This document shows, piece by piece, positions 36,244 through 44,752 of a stretch of 64,000 bases of DNA. The stretch covers positions 62,001-126,000 of the forward strand of contig JADJHD010000003.1 of assembly GCA_016707705.1 (NCBI GenBank). Direction: 5' to 3'. This DNA comes from Bacteroidales bacterium. GTDB taxonomy: Bacteria > Bacteroidota > Bacteroidia > Bacteroidales > UBA4417. Position 1 is the first letter of the stretch. Each line of letters opens with the position of its first letter. A program made the translations under genes and the position numbers. Under the pieces are notes generated by a model that ran no database searches, was not told where the DNA came from, and was given only the letters and a program-made list of their open reading frames with translations.

Positions 36244-36846
36244 TTACGACTGTTTCAGGCTGACTTTTATCAGACTGCGAACCCGCCTGTAACCTGAATT
36301 TTCATTTGGAGGTTCCGGTCCATAGCCATCGGTTTCGATGATTTTTACAAATCCAGTTTCAGGAGACAGAATAATTGTGCGAAACCATTTCATAGAGTAG
36401 TAATTGCAGGGGCTAAAGCTCCCGGCAGGAACACTGATTACCTTATCCAGACTGAAACTGATCCGCTCAAAAGCCACATCTCCTCCATAGAGTGAGATAT
36501 CAGTTATGGTATCTTTGGTAACAGGAAAAAATTCTGGTTCCCAGAAAAATCCGCTCCAACCCGCCCTTAAACCATAAATGGTATCACCAGATACAGCCAA
36601 ACTGAATTCACGGTTGAAATAGTAGCAGGTATCATCATTCCATTTCTCGATTTTTTCCACAAAAAGTGTATCATATCCGGCAGATGCAAGAACACCGTTG
36701 TTCCAGCTGGAATCTGCAAAAATCCAGGTATTCCCCAGAGCCAGAGGCAAGAGTCCATCGTTTCGGGATTGGGATATATCAGGCTGAGAATCTTTTGAAC
36801 AAGCAAAAATGAATAGAACAGGTAACAGGATGAGAAGGTTTTTCAT
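36244..36846 (-). CDS. Hypothetical lipoprotein
   Basis: 200 residues. A lipoprotein signal peptide ends at the lipobox IFAC (cysteine 16), with Ser-Lys-Asp after it. The rest is beta-rich (LLPLALGNTWIFADSSW, GFVKIIETDGYGPEP). The LPLALGNTW opening is common among Bacteroidota lipoproteins of unknown function. It is convergent with aspS and divergent from the U32 peptidase. No function can be assigned. Confidence 0.75.
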   Translation of the reverse strand: MKNLLILLPVLFIFACSKDSQPDISQSRNDGLLPLALGNTWIFADSSWNNGVLASAGYDTLFVEKIEKWNDDTCYYFNREFSLAVSGDTIYGLRAGWSGFFWEPEFFPVTKDTITDISLYGGDVAFERISFSLDKVISVPAGSFSPCNYYSMKWFRTIILSPETGFVKIIETDGYGPEPPNENSGYRRVRSLIKVSLKQS

Positions 36847-36997
36847 CTCTTTCTATCTTAGGTTATGCAGATTAAGGGATGTATACACGTACAATGGTTG
36901 TATAAAATCCCCTTTTCAATGTTAAATTCGGGGTAATCATCATCCGTCAAGCAAAGGGGTTTATGCTTCGGGATTCAAGAGTAAAGCCAAATTCAGC

Positions 36998-37005
36998 TAT
37001 TTTTG
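36998..37005 (+). promoter_or_regulatory. -7 box of the U32 peptidase gene
   Basis: TATTTTTG, an exact TAnnTTTG match. It lies inside the longest open frame, so the start must be downstream, at 37014 or 37023, with a very short leader. Confidence 0.4.
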
Positions 37006-37013
37006 CAGTCAGT

Positions 37014-38264
37014 ATGTCAAAAATGAATCAGGAAATAGAGATTATGTCCCCGGTCGGCTCGTATGAGTCACTGATGGCTGCAATTCAGGCCGGTGCGGGT
37101 TCAGTATATTTTGGTGTGGGGAAACTGAATATGAGGTCCCGCTCGAGTGTAAATTTCACTTTGGAGGATCTTTCGAAAATCACCAGAATCTGCAGGAAAT
37201 ACAATGTTAAGTCATATCTGACCCTGAACACGGTGATTTATGATGAAGAGATTTCAGAAGTAGAACGCACGATTGACGCAGCTAAAGTTCATGGAGTATC
37301 GGCCATTATTGCCTCCGATTTGGCTGTGCTGGAATATGCCCATCAGCAGGGTGTTGAGATTCACATCTCTACCCAATGCAACATCACTAATATTTCTGCT
37401 GTAAAATTCTATTCCCGGTATGCCGATGTTATGGTTACTGCCAGGGAACTTAGCCTTGATCAGGTTGCCGGCATTACCAGGCAGATCAGCGAGCAGGATA
37501 TCAGAGGCCCAAAGGGTGAACTGATCCGCATTGAGGTGTTTGTCCATGGAGCCTTATGCATGGCGGTAAGCGGCAAATGTTACCTCAGCCTTCATAATCA
37601 TCATACCTCAGCCAATCGGGGTGCATGCCTTCAGGATTGTCGCCGGAAGTATATTGTAAAGGACAAGGAAACTGACCTTGAGCTGGAGATCGACAATGAG
37701 TATATCATGTCGCCAAAGGATCTGAAGACGATTCATTTGCTTGATAAAGTCCTGGATGCAGGAATTACTGTTTTGAAAATTGAAGGGAGAGGCCGTTCGG
37801 CAGAGTATGTGAAAACAGTAACCCAATGTTACAGGGAAGCTGTTGAAGCCTGGAAGATGGGAGAGTTTACTGCTGAAAGGATTGAGAAGTGGGATGAGCA
37901 GCTGTCAAGGGTTTACAACCGGGGCTTCTGGGAGGGGTATTATCTCGGGAAGGAACTTGGAGAATGGTCACCGGTGCATGGATCACTTGCTACTGAAAAG
38001 AAAATCTATGTAGGGATAATTGCAAATTATTTCGGCAAATCCAAGATTGCTCATGTTCGAATGGACACACAGGAGCTTGAACTGGGTGATAAAATTCAGA
38101 TCATTGGTCCAACTACTGGGGTCTATGAGGCTATTGTCAGTGAATTGGTGAACCAGGATCAGGTTGTGGAAAAAGTAATTAAGGGAGATCAGCCAACGTT
38201 CCCGGTATCACGGGTTGTAAGAAGGAGTGATAAGGTTTACAAGGTTGTTCCGGCGAATCGATAA
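37014..38264 (+). CDS. U32-family peptidase-like (RNA hydroxylation) protein
   Basis: 416 residues from ATG 37014, or 413 from ATG 37023. A start at 36963 is less likely because it lies upstream of a -7 box. The U32 catalytic-type domain is clear: MSPVGSYESLMAAIQAGAG, VYFGVGKLNMRSRS, VHGALCMAVSGKCYLS and NRGACLQDCRRKY, whose cysteines probably bind an iron-sulfur cluster. A short beta-barrel-like C-terminal domain follows. Proteins of this family (TrhP, RlhA) act in tRNA or rRNA hydroxylation rather than proteolysis; which RNA this one serves is not known. A PHP phosphatase gene follows after 33 bases and is probably co-transcribed. Confidence 0.9.
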   Translation: MSKMNQEIEIMSPVGSYESLMAAIQAGAGSVYFGVGKLNMRSRSSVNFTLEDLSKITRICRKYNVKSYLTLNTVIYDEEISEVERTIDAAKVHGVSAIIASDLAVLEYAHQQGVEIHISTQCNITNISAVKFYSRYADVMVTARELSLDQVAGITRQISEQDIRGPKGELIRIEVFVHGALCMAVSGKCYLSLHNHHTSANRGACLQDCRRKYIVKDKETDLELEIDNEYIMSPKDLKTIHLLDKVLDAGITVLKIEGRGRSAEYVKTVTQCYREAVEAWKMGEFTAERIEKWDEQLSRVYNRGFWEGYYLGKELGEWSPVHGSLATEKKIYVGIIANYFGKSKIAHVRMDTQELELGDKIQIIGPTTGVYEAIVSELVNQDQVVEKVIKGDQPTFPVSRVVRRSDKVYKVVPANR

Positions 38265-38297
38265 GCCAGCGGAAAGCCTGAGTTCAAGGAAAATACA

Positions 38298-39137
38298 ATG
38301 AAATCCAACCATCATACGCATACTATATACTCTGACGGGAATTCAAATCCGGAGGATTACGTTATTCAAGCCATAGAAAAGGGATTTGACATTCTGGGTT
38401 TTACTGAGCATTCCCCGTTGAATTTCGAGAATACTTTTTCATTCAAGGAGGCCAACAGGGAGGAGTACATCAACCTGATCAGCAATCTGAAGGAGCGCTA
38501 TGCCGGGCAGTTGATGATTCATGCCGGAATGGAAATGGATTATATCCCCGGGATTTCAGAGGATTTTGCCTCAATAAGGGAAAGCTACAAACTCGATTAC
38601 CTTATTGGGTCTGTTCATCTGGTGAAGCCAGCAAACTCAGACAAGCTTTGGTTTACTGATGGCCCAAGGCATGAAACCTATGACGATGGGCTGTTTAACC
38701 TTTTCGGAGGCGATATCCGCAAGGCTGTCGGGACTTACTACCGGCAGGTAAATGAGATGATAAGCAGTCAGGAGTTTGAGATTTTAGGGCATTTTGATAA
38801 GATCAAGATGCATAACAAGGGCCGGTACTTCAGTGAGGACGAAATCTGGTATCAGTCGCTGGTAAATGAAACCATTGAACTGATCAGTCAGAAAGACCTG
38901 GTGGTAGAAGTAAACACAAGAGGCATTTACAAGAAAAGATCTGATACTACATATCCCGGAAGGGAAATCCTGCTACAGTTAAAGAAGAAGGGAATTCCTG
39001 TTATGATTAATTCCGATGCTCATGTTCCCAATGAACTTGATGGAGAATTTGCTTATGCTGCAGGACTTTTGAAGGAAGCCGGCATTACGGAGCAATGCTA
39101 TTTTGACGGGAATTGGAAATTCAGCCCCTTGTCCTAA
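38298..39137 (+). CDS. PHP-domain histidinol-phosphatase-like protein
   Basis: 279 residues. The PHP metal site is visible: NHHTHTIYSDGN at the N-terminus, GFTEHSP, HAGMEMDYIPG, IGSVHLV and the C-terminal VMINSDAHVP. The family contains HisK-type histidinol phosphatases and other phosphoesterases. The length and motifs fit HisK, but no his gene is near. It follows the U32 gene by 33 bases, so a role linked to that protein is also possible. Confidence 0.85.
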   Translation: MKSNHHTHTIYSDGNSNPEDYVIQAIEKGFDILGFTEHSPLNFENTFSFKEANREEYINLISNLKERYAGQLMIHAGMEMDYIPGISEDFASIRESYKLDYLIGSVHLVKPANSDKLWFTDGPRHETYDDGLFNLFGGDIRKAVGTYYRQVNEMISSQEFEILGHFDKIKMHNKGRYFSEDEIWYQSLVNETIELISQKDLVVEVNTRGIYKKRSDTTYPGREILLQLKKKGIPVMINSDAHVPNELDGEFAYAAGLLKEAGITEQCYFDGNWKFSPLS

Positions 39138-39171
39138 AGGGCGCATCTAAAGAAATAACAAACAAGCGTGA

Positions 39172-39699
39172 TTACCTGAATAAGGCAGCTGTTTCATTCA
39201 GCGGGTCAACAGAAAAATCAATTTCTGTAAGCTTGAATTTCCTTATAACAAGGTCCACTCTTTTACCCCAGGTATGAGCAGCGGTTGCGTATCCGGATTT
39301 CCTGATTGCAGTAATCCAGAGTTTCGTATCCGGGTTGCAACGGAGTTTCTCGTAGTATGGTTTTCGGGAAATTACCTCACAGAAGTGTCGGAATGAGGCA
39401 CTATCGCTGAGATATTCCTTATAATGGGATTTACGGCCTAATTTATTCATGGCATTGTAATTCTTTCCAACTATACCGAAATGATTGTTGAATTTTCGGC
39501 TCAGGACTGAAGTACCAGCACCACTTTCAATAACGGCAACGCCAAGAATGACGCTGGCCGGGATGGAATATTCCCTCATCAGGTTTATGGCAAGGGTCTT
39601 GTGTTTTTCAATGTAATTGGCCGTATTATCCTGACTAAAGGCTAACATCTTGAAAATCAAGACGAAGACTGTAATTAGGGTGAATCGGTTTAAAATCAT
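39172..39699 (-). CDS. Secreted glucosaminidase-domain protein
   Basis: 175 residues. A signal peptide (about 1-22, ending AFSQ) is followed by a glucosaminidase (FlgJ/LytG-type) domain. The catalytic glutamate is in VAVIESGAGTS, and SRKFNNHFGIVG, SFRHFCEVI and SGYATAAHTWGKRV are family features. It would cleave N-acetylglucosamine linkages in peptidoglycan or glycans. There is no cell-wall-binding domain. It is convergent with the PHP gene and separated from fabH by a 294-base gap with no gene. Confidence 0.88.
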   Translation of the reverse strand: MILNRFTLITVFVLIFKMLAFSQDNTANYIEKHKTLAINLMREYSIPASVILGVAVIESGAGTSVLSRKFNNHFGIVGKNYNAMNKLGRKSHYKEYLSDSASFRHFCEVISRKPYYEKLRCNPDTKLWITAIRKSGYATAAHTWGKRVDLVIRKFKLTEIDFSVDPLNETAALFR

Positions 39700-39993
39700 G
39701 AATTGGGTTTTAGTTCGGCAAAGGTAGGCAAAAAACGCTATGTTATGAACATTTGGGCTTACAATGAGCTCATTTAGTGATCATTTCGTGGTTCAGCCTA
39801 TGGATTGTTATAAAGGTATGCTTAGGGAATCAATCGTTTGCCTGACTCTGGCTATGAAATTTCCGGGATGATAAAAAATGTTAAAATCCTGAAGGAAATT
39901 CAATTTTCAAAGCACAAAAAAGGCAGAAGAACGATGCTTTTTTTTTGGGAAAGCATTGCCAAAACAAAAATTTCGGAAGCAGAATAAGATGGC

Positions 39994-40992
39994 TTATTTA
40001 GGATCGTAGCCCCATTTAAGGTAGATTGACCCCCAGGTAAATCCACCGCCAAATGCAGCCAGGATGATGTTATCTCCTTTATGGAGGCGGTTTTCCCACT
40101 CCCAGAGGCAAAGAGGAATCGTTGCGGAGGTTGTATTTCCGTACTTTTCTATATTGATCATAACCTTTTCCTTTGGCAGGCCCATTCGGTTACCAACGGC
40201 ATCGATAATCCTGAGATTTGCCTGATGAGGAACCAGCCATGCAACGTCATCGGAGGTAAGATTGTGTTTTTCCATCATTTCAACTGAAACATCGGCCATT
40301 TTTGAAACAGCCCATTTGAAAACGGCCTGTCCTTCCTGATAGATGAAATGTTCTTTGGCATCAACTGTCTCGTGTGAAGCAGGCTTAACACTACCACCAG
40401 CTTTCATATGCAAATGTGAAAGTCCTACTCCGTCAGTTCTGAGGATGGAATCCATCACACCAACTCCCTCTTCTGTAGGTTCAAGCATAACCGCAGCAGC
40501 AGCATCTCCAAATAATGGGCAGGTAGTACGGTCAGAATAATCAGTGATTGACGACATTTTTTCAGCGCCAACAACAATAACTTTTTTAGCACGGCCATTT
40601 TCAACAAACTGGGAGGCTATGGTCAAGGCATAAATGAATCCGGAGCAGGCAGCATTAATGTCGAAGCTGAATGCATTCTTGATACCGGCCTTTTCACTGA
40701 TGATATTGGCAGTGGCAGGGAATATATGGTCCGGGGTAACGGTAGGACAAATCAGCAAATCAACTTCTTCAGGTTTTGTATTGGTTTTGGCAAGAAGCAA
40801 TTTTACAGCTTCTGCACCCATGTCGGATGCACCTTTTCCGGGCTCCTTCTGTATATGTCTTTCCCTGATACCGATACGGGTCATGATCCACTCATCGGTG
40901 GTCTCAACCATAGTACTCAGTTCTTCGTTCGTGAGGATATAATCCGGGAGGTATCCTGATACTCCGGTAATTGCAGCGTTAATTTTTTTCAT
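39994..40992 (-). CDS. fabH: 3-oxoacyl-ACP synthase III
   Basis: 332 residues. The KAS III fold is unmistakable: TDEWIMTRIGIRERHI, the active-site cysteine in FDINAACSGFIYAL, the histidine in LVPHQANLRIIDA and the asparagine in EKYGNTTSATIPL. It condenses acetyl-CoA with malonyl-ACP to start fatty acid synthesis. It is the last gene of the yceD-rpmF-plsX-fabH operon, 67 bases after plsX. Confidence 0.98.
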   Translation of the reverse strand: MKKINAAITGVSGYLPDYILTNEELSTMVETTDEWIMTRIGIRERHIQKEPGKGASDMGAEAVKLLLAKTNTKPEEVDLLICPTVTPDHIFPATANIISEKAGIKNAFSFDINAACSGFIYALTIASQFVENGRAKKVIVVGAEKMSSITDYSDRTTCPLFGDAAAAVMLEPTEEGVGVMDSILRTDGVGLSHLHMKAGGSVKPASHETVDAKEHFIYQEGQAVFKWAVSKMADVSVEMMEKHNLTSDDVAWLVPHQANLRIIDAVGNRMGLPKEKVMINIEKYGNTTSATIPLCLWEWENRLHKGDNIILAAFGGGFTWGSIYLKWGYDPK

Positions 40993-41059
40993 TCTTTGGG
41001 AATAAAATAGGTTTAATAAACAAGTTCAGAATCGGCCACTGAATTTCTGCCGATCCTAA

Positions 41060-42022
41060 TTAAAGGTTCTTCTCTCCTACTATTTCAAGGAGGGCTCCTT
41101 TAATTTTTGATGCCAGGCGGGCTTTGTAGACATCCCTGCTTAGCAGAATCATGTTTTTAACGGCACGGTCATTCGAAATACCATGCCCCATTACCACGGT
41201 TCCATTCACTCCAAGAATTGGGGTGCCACCATAGTTTTCGTAATTGAACCGGCTGAAGTAATCATCAAGAATTTCGCGCTTTTCCATAATCCGGTATATG
41301 GATTCAATGGTTTTCAACACGATATTCCCTGTATATCCATCGCAAACTATAACGTCAGCCTTATTCTTGAATAAATCACGTCCTTCAACATTACCAATGA
41401 AGTTAAAGTCCTTTGATTCTTTCATAATATGGTAAGTAGACTGGCAATTGATATTACCCTTCTCTTCTTCTTCACCAATATTAAGCAAGCCCACCCTTGG
41501 AGCATTTGCCTTAAGGACATACCTGGAATAGATGGATCCAATTACTGCGAATTGATACATCATATCCGGCTTTGCATCAGGGTTGGTGCCTATATCAATC
41601 ATTATACTCAGTCCGCCATTTTCCTGTGGGAGAATTGCGGAGGTACACGGACGAATAATACCCTGAATGGTATTTACACTGAAGATGGAACCAACAACCA
41701 TGGCACCGCTGTTTCCCGCACTGGCAAAAGCATCAATTTTCTTATGCTTGAGCAGGTGGAATCCAATTCCGATGCTTGATTCTGGTTTTTTGATCAATGC
41801 TTTGGTAGGGTGTTCACCCATTCCAATGGTATCGGGAGCATGCACAACATCAAAAGCTCCAGGATCAACATTGCGTTCCTGAAGCAAACTCCTGATTTGG
41901 GATTCAGGTCCGATCAATATGATGCGGTCTGAATTCGACAACTCTTTCTGCGCCAATATTGCCCCGTCAATGGTGGCAACAGGTGCGAAATCGCCTCCCA
42001 TTACATCCAAGCCGATTCTCAT
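41060..42022 (-). CDS. plsX: Phosphate acyltransferase PlsX
   Basis: 320 residues. Family motifs: MRIGLDVMGGDFAPVATIDG, HPTKALIKKPESSI, AFASAGNSGAMVVG, GLLNIGEEEEKG and VVCDGYTGNIVLKTIE. It makes acyl-phosphate from acyl-ACP for phospholipid synthesis. It sits between rpmF (47 bases upstream) and fabH, the conserved order in many bacteria. Confidence 0.98.
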   Translation of the reverse strand: MRIGLDVMGGDFAPVATIDGAILAQKELSNSDRIILIGPESQIRSLLQERNVDPGAFDVVHAPDTIGMGEHPTKALIKKPESSIGIGFHLLKHKKIDAFASAGNSGAMVVGSIFSVNTIQGIIRPCTSAILPQENGGLSIMIDIGTNPDAKPDMMYQFAVIGSIYSRYVLKANAPRVGLLNIGEEEEKGNINCQSTYHIMKESKDFNFIGNVEGRDLFKNKADVIVCDGYTGNIVLKTIESIYRIMEKREILDDYFSRFNYENYGGTPILGVNGTVVMGHGISNDRAVKNMILLSRDVYKARLASKIKGALLEIVGEKNL

Positions 42023-42069
42023 TTAAGAATCTTTTGGTTTATCGTTCGTAGATGTGATACAGCTGCCAA

Positions 42070-42255
42070 CTAAGCAGTAGCGTTCTTTTCGATGGCCAGG
42101 CGTCCCCTGTAGAAACCACATTCTGGGCATACCCTGTGGTACAGTACAGATGTTCCGCAATTGGAACAAGCAACGAAAGTTGGAGCATCAATTTTGTAAT
42201 GGGTCCTGCGTTTTGCCGTTCTGGTTTTTGAAAACCGATGTTTTGGATTTGGCAT
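42070..42255 (-). CDS. rpmF: Ribosomal protein L32
   Basis: 61 residues. The basic N-terminus MPNPKHRFSKTRTAKRRTHY and the zinc ribbon CSNCGTSVLYHRVCPECG are diagnostic. All four cysteines are kept, so this is the zinc-binding form. It is 20 bases after the yceD stop in the same operon. Confidence 0.98.
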   Translation of the reverse strand: MPNPKHRFSKTRTAKRRTHYKIDAPTFVACSNCGTSVLYHRVCPECGFYRGRLAIEKNATA

Positions 42256-42275
42256 TGAGATGAAGTATTAATAGG

Positions 42276-42830
42276 TTATTTTTTCTTTTTGCGTGATTGT
42301 ATTTCGTCCGGAGTTTCTTTGGCTAACTGGCTCAAAGCCTCCCAACGGGGATCAATTGATGTATGTGGTGTAAGTTCTTCCAGTATTTTCAGTGTTTCAG
42401 CATTGCATCCGGAATTTCCGGCAGGATCTTCAGGATGAATGTTGCGAACCGGTAACATCAGGTGAAGGAATTCATAGATATATGGTGCAAGATCGAACTT
42501 GAAATCCGTTGCAGGAATCACGATCATCTCAGCATTTTCTTCAGTATATTCCAACCCAAACTTAACGATGAGCACCTCATTGCCTGAAATGGGCATCATA
42601 AATTCTTCACCACAGCGGTCGCAGATAACTTCAACTTCGCCTTCTATGTTAAAGGTGAAAATCATCATTCGTTCCTGCTTTTCAAGCTCAGTAACGACCT
42701 TTACCTTACCATGGTGTAACTCTGAAAACTCAAACTGTTCAAAGAACTTATCGTTAACCTCAAAATCAAATTGATGATTTCCAATACTTAATCCAACAAA
42801 ATGGATGACAAAGTCTTTAAGGTAATCCAC
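42276..42830 (-). CDS. yceD: YceD/DUF177 family protein (large ribosomal subunit accumulation)
   Basis: 184 residues if started at GTG 42830 (V read as Met, then DYLKDFVIHFVGLSIGNH). A longer frame to 42887 runs over the promoter at 42857-42888 and is rejected. The DUF177 core is visible with VICDRCGEEFMMPI, whose CxxC pair is typical, and the C-terminus ends in a basic KKKK tail. The family helps 23S rRNA or 50S subunit production and is nearly always next to rpmF. It is the first gene of the operon. Confidence 0.9.
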   Translation of the reverse strand: MDYLKDFVIHFVGLSIGNHQFDFEVNDKFFEQFEFSELHHGKVKVVTELEKQERMMIFTFNIEGEVEVICDRCGEEFMMPISGNEVLIVKFGLEYTEENAEMIVIPATDFKFDLAPYIYEFLHLMLPVRNIHPEDPAGNSGCNAETLKILEELTPHTSIDPRWEALSQLAKETPDEIQSRKKKK

Positions 42831-42856
42831 AAAATGACTCTTAGAATTAAGGGGCG

Positions 42857-42888
42857 CAAAATTAAGAAATTGTATTATAAATAACAAA
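42857..42888 (-). promoter_or_regulatory. Promoter of the yceD-rpmF-plsX-fabH operon
   Basis: Minus strand: TTTG, a 20-base spacer, then TAATTTTG, a full match to the Bacteroidota primary promoter. It sits about 27 bases before the GTG at 42830 and decides that start. Confidence 0.8.
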
Positions 42889-43081
42889 CAGTTGTTTAGC
42901 AGTGTATTAATTCATTCAGGATGAAGGGGTCAGCAAGCAAGGGAAATGAGGTTGTCAATCCTGTGAATGCTGCTTCACTGTTGAGTTCCGGAAGCTTTTG
43001 CCTGCTCAGCAGAAAAGCTCAGCAATTATTGCTTTACAGATGAATTATGGGCTTTACCTTCTGCATGATTGAGATAAACTG

Positions 43082-43089
43082 TAATTTTG
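43082..43089 (+). promoter_or_regulatory. -7 box of the cysCDN operon
   Basis: TAATTTTG, an exact TAnnTTTG match, 27 bases before the GTG at 43116. No clear -33 box; an activator could be needed. Confidence 0.5.
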
Positions 43090-43115
43090 CAGATGCTACA
43101 TTTATCCAGATTATT

Positions 43116-43721
43116 GTGAACCAATCAGTTTTCCCAATCTTTGAAAAGCTGGTAAGCCGCCAGGAGAAAGAACAAAAACTCAATCAGCAAGCCAGGGTTA
43201 TCTGGTTTACAGGACTGCCATGTTCAGGTAAAACCACACTGGCATTGGGGATTGAGAAGGAATTGTTCAGGCAGGGATTTCTTTGTCAGATTCTTGATGG
43301 CGATAATGTCCGTTGTGGAATCAATAATAATCTTGGATTTTCGAATGCTGACAGGCTTGAAAATATTCGCAGAATAGCAGAAATTTCAAAGTTGTTTCTT
43401 TCCGCAGGAGTAATCACTATTAATGCTTTCGTGAGTCCGACCAATGAAATCAGGGATCTTGCAAGAAATATAGTTGGTGAAGCTGATTTCATCGAGATAT
43501 TTCTGAATCCATCGGTTGAGGTTTGTGAACAACGTGACGTTAAAGGAATGTACAAGAAAGCCAGAGCAGGGCAGATTCTTGATTTTACCGGCGTGAATGC
43601 GCCGTTCGAGTTTCCTTCTCATCCAGCACTCATTGTGGATACTGATAAGGATTCAATTGATGAATCCATTAAACGCATAATGGAATTTATCAAACCCATG
43701 ATTAGTCTGGAGAAATCCTGA
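43116..43721 (+). CDS. cysC: Adenylylsulfate kinase
   Basis: 201 residues from GTG 43116. This start puts the protein 27 bases after a -7 box and gives the N-terminus VNQSVFPIFEKLVSRQEKE, in keeping with the family; an earlier in-frame start at 43047 precedes the promoter. The P-loop GLPCSGKTT is at about 33-41. ILDGDNVRCGINNNLGFSNA and NAFVSPTNEIRDLAR follow. CysC phosphorylates adenylylsulfate to PAPS. It is separate from CysN and leads the cysC-cysD-cysN operon. Confidence 0.95.
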   Translation: MNQSVFPIFEKLVSRQEKEQKLNQQARVIWFTGLPCSGKTTLALGIEKELFRQGFLCQILDGDNVRCGINNNLGFSNADRLENIRRIAEISKLFLSAGVITINAFVSPTNEIRDLARNIVGEADFIEIFLNPSVEVCEQRDVKGMYKKARAGQILDFTGVNAPFEFPSHPALIVDTDKDSIDESIKRIMEFIKPMISLEKS

Positions 43722-43798
43722 TCAACCGGGATCCGGAATACCGGAAAAAGCCGGCAAAGAGTTAATTTTTGAATTCGTAGAAAGCATTATATAAAGGA

Positions 43799-44704
43799 AT
43801 GAGTACATACAACCTTACCCATCTTGATGAACTGGAAAGCGAATCAATCTTTGTAATCCGGGAAGTAGCCGCACAGTTTGAGAGACCAGCCATTTTGTTT
43901 TCAGGAGGCAAGGATTCAATTGTGATGACTTATCTTGCAAAAAAAGCATTCTGGCCTGCAAAAGTCCCCTTTCCCCTGGTTCATATAGATACAGGTCATA
44001 ATTTCATTGAAACTCTCGATTACAGGGATGAGCTGGTTAAAAGCATGGGCGTGAAACTGATCGTGGGTTCTGTTCAGGAGTCGATTGACCAGGGCCGGGT
44101 TACAGAAGAAAAAGGATACAATGCCAGCCGCAATCTGCTTCAGACTGTTACACTTCTTGATACCATTGAGAAGAATAAATTCGACTGCTGTATGGGTGGC
44201 GGCCGAAGGGATGAGGAGAAAGCAAGAGCCAAGGAAAGATTTTTCTCACATAGGGACGAGTTTGGTCAATGGGATCCCAAAAACCAGCGTCCTGAGCTGT
44301 GGAATATTTTCAATGGCCGGAAGCATATGGGAGAGCATTTCAGGGTCTTTCCAATCAGCAACTGGACTGAAATGGATGTTTGGCAGTATATTCTGAAGGA
44401 GAACATTCCTATGCCCAGCATTTACTATACCCATCAAAGGGAAGTGTTCAACAGGGATGGCACATGGCTGGCGGTAGCACCCTTCATGAAACTCAAGCCT
44501 ACGGAGGTTCCCGAATTGAGGACTGTTCGATGCAGGACTATCGGCGATATCAGTTGTACCGGACTTACCCTTTCAACGGCCAATACCCTTGAGGAAATCA
44601 TTGGCGAAATTGCTGCAACCAGGGTAACAGAAAGAGGAAGCCGTGCTGATGACCTCCGATCGGAAGCCGCCATGGAAGACCGTAAAAAAGAGGGATATTT
44701 TTAA
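43799..44704 (+). CDS. cysD: Sulfate adenylyltransferase subunit 2
   Basis: 301 residues. The PP-loop SGGKDS is at 35-40, and GGGRRDEEKARAKERFFSHR and FPISNWTEMDVWQYIL are typical of CysD. With CysN it forms adenylylsulfate from ATP and sulfate. It starts 77 bases after cysC and precedes cysN by 48 bases. Confidence 0.98.
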   Translation: MSTYNLTHLDELESESIFVIREVAAQFERPAILFSGGKDSIVMTYLAKKAFWPAKVPFPLVHIDTGHNFIETLDYRDELVKSMGVKLIVGSVQESIDQGRVTEEKGYNASRNLLQTVTLLDTIEKNKFDCCMGGGRRDEEKARAKERFFSHRDEFGQWDPKNQRPELWNIFNGRKHMGEHFRVFPISNWTEMDVWQYILKENIPMPSIYYTHQREVFNRDGTWLAVAPFMKLKPTEVPELRTVRCRTIGDISCTGLTLSTANTLEEIIGEIAATRVTERGSRADDLRSEAAMEDRKKEGYF

Positions 44705-44752
44705 TTCCCGGGATAAAAGCTAAGTTCTAATAACCTTATACGCCCTTTTAAA

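Noticed and set aside
36963..37013. Upstream start of the U32 gene
   Set aside because: It precedes the TATTTTTG box, and the extra residues have no conservation typical of the family.
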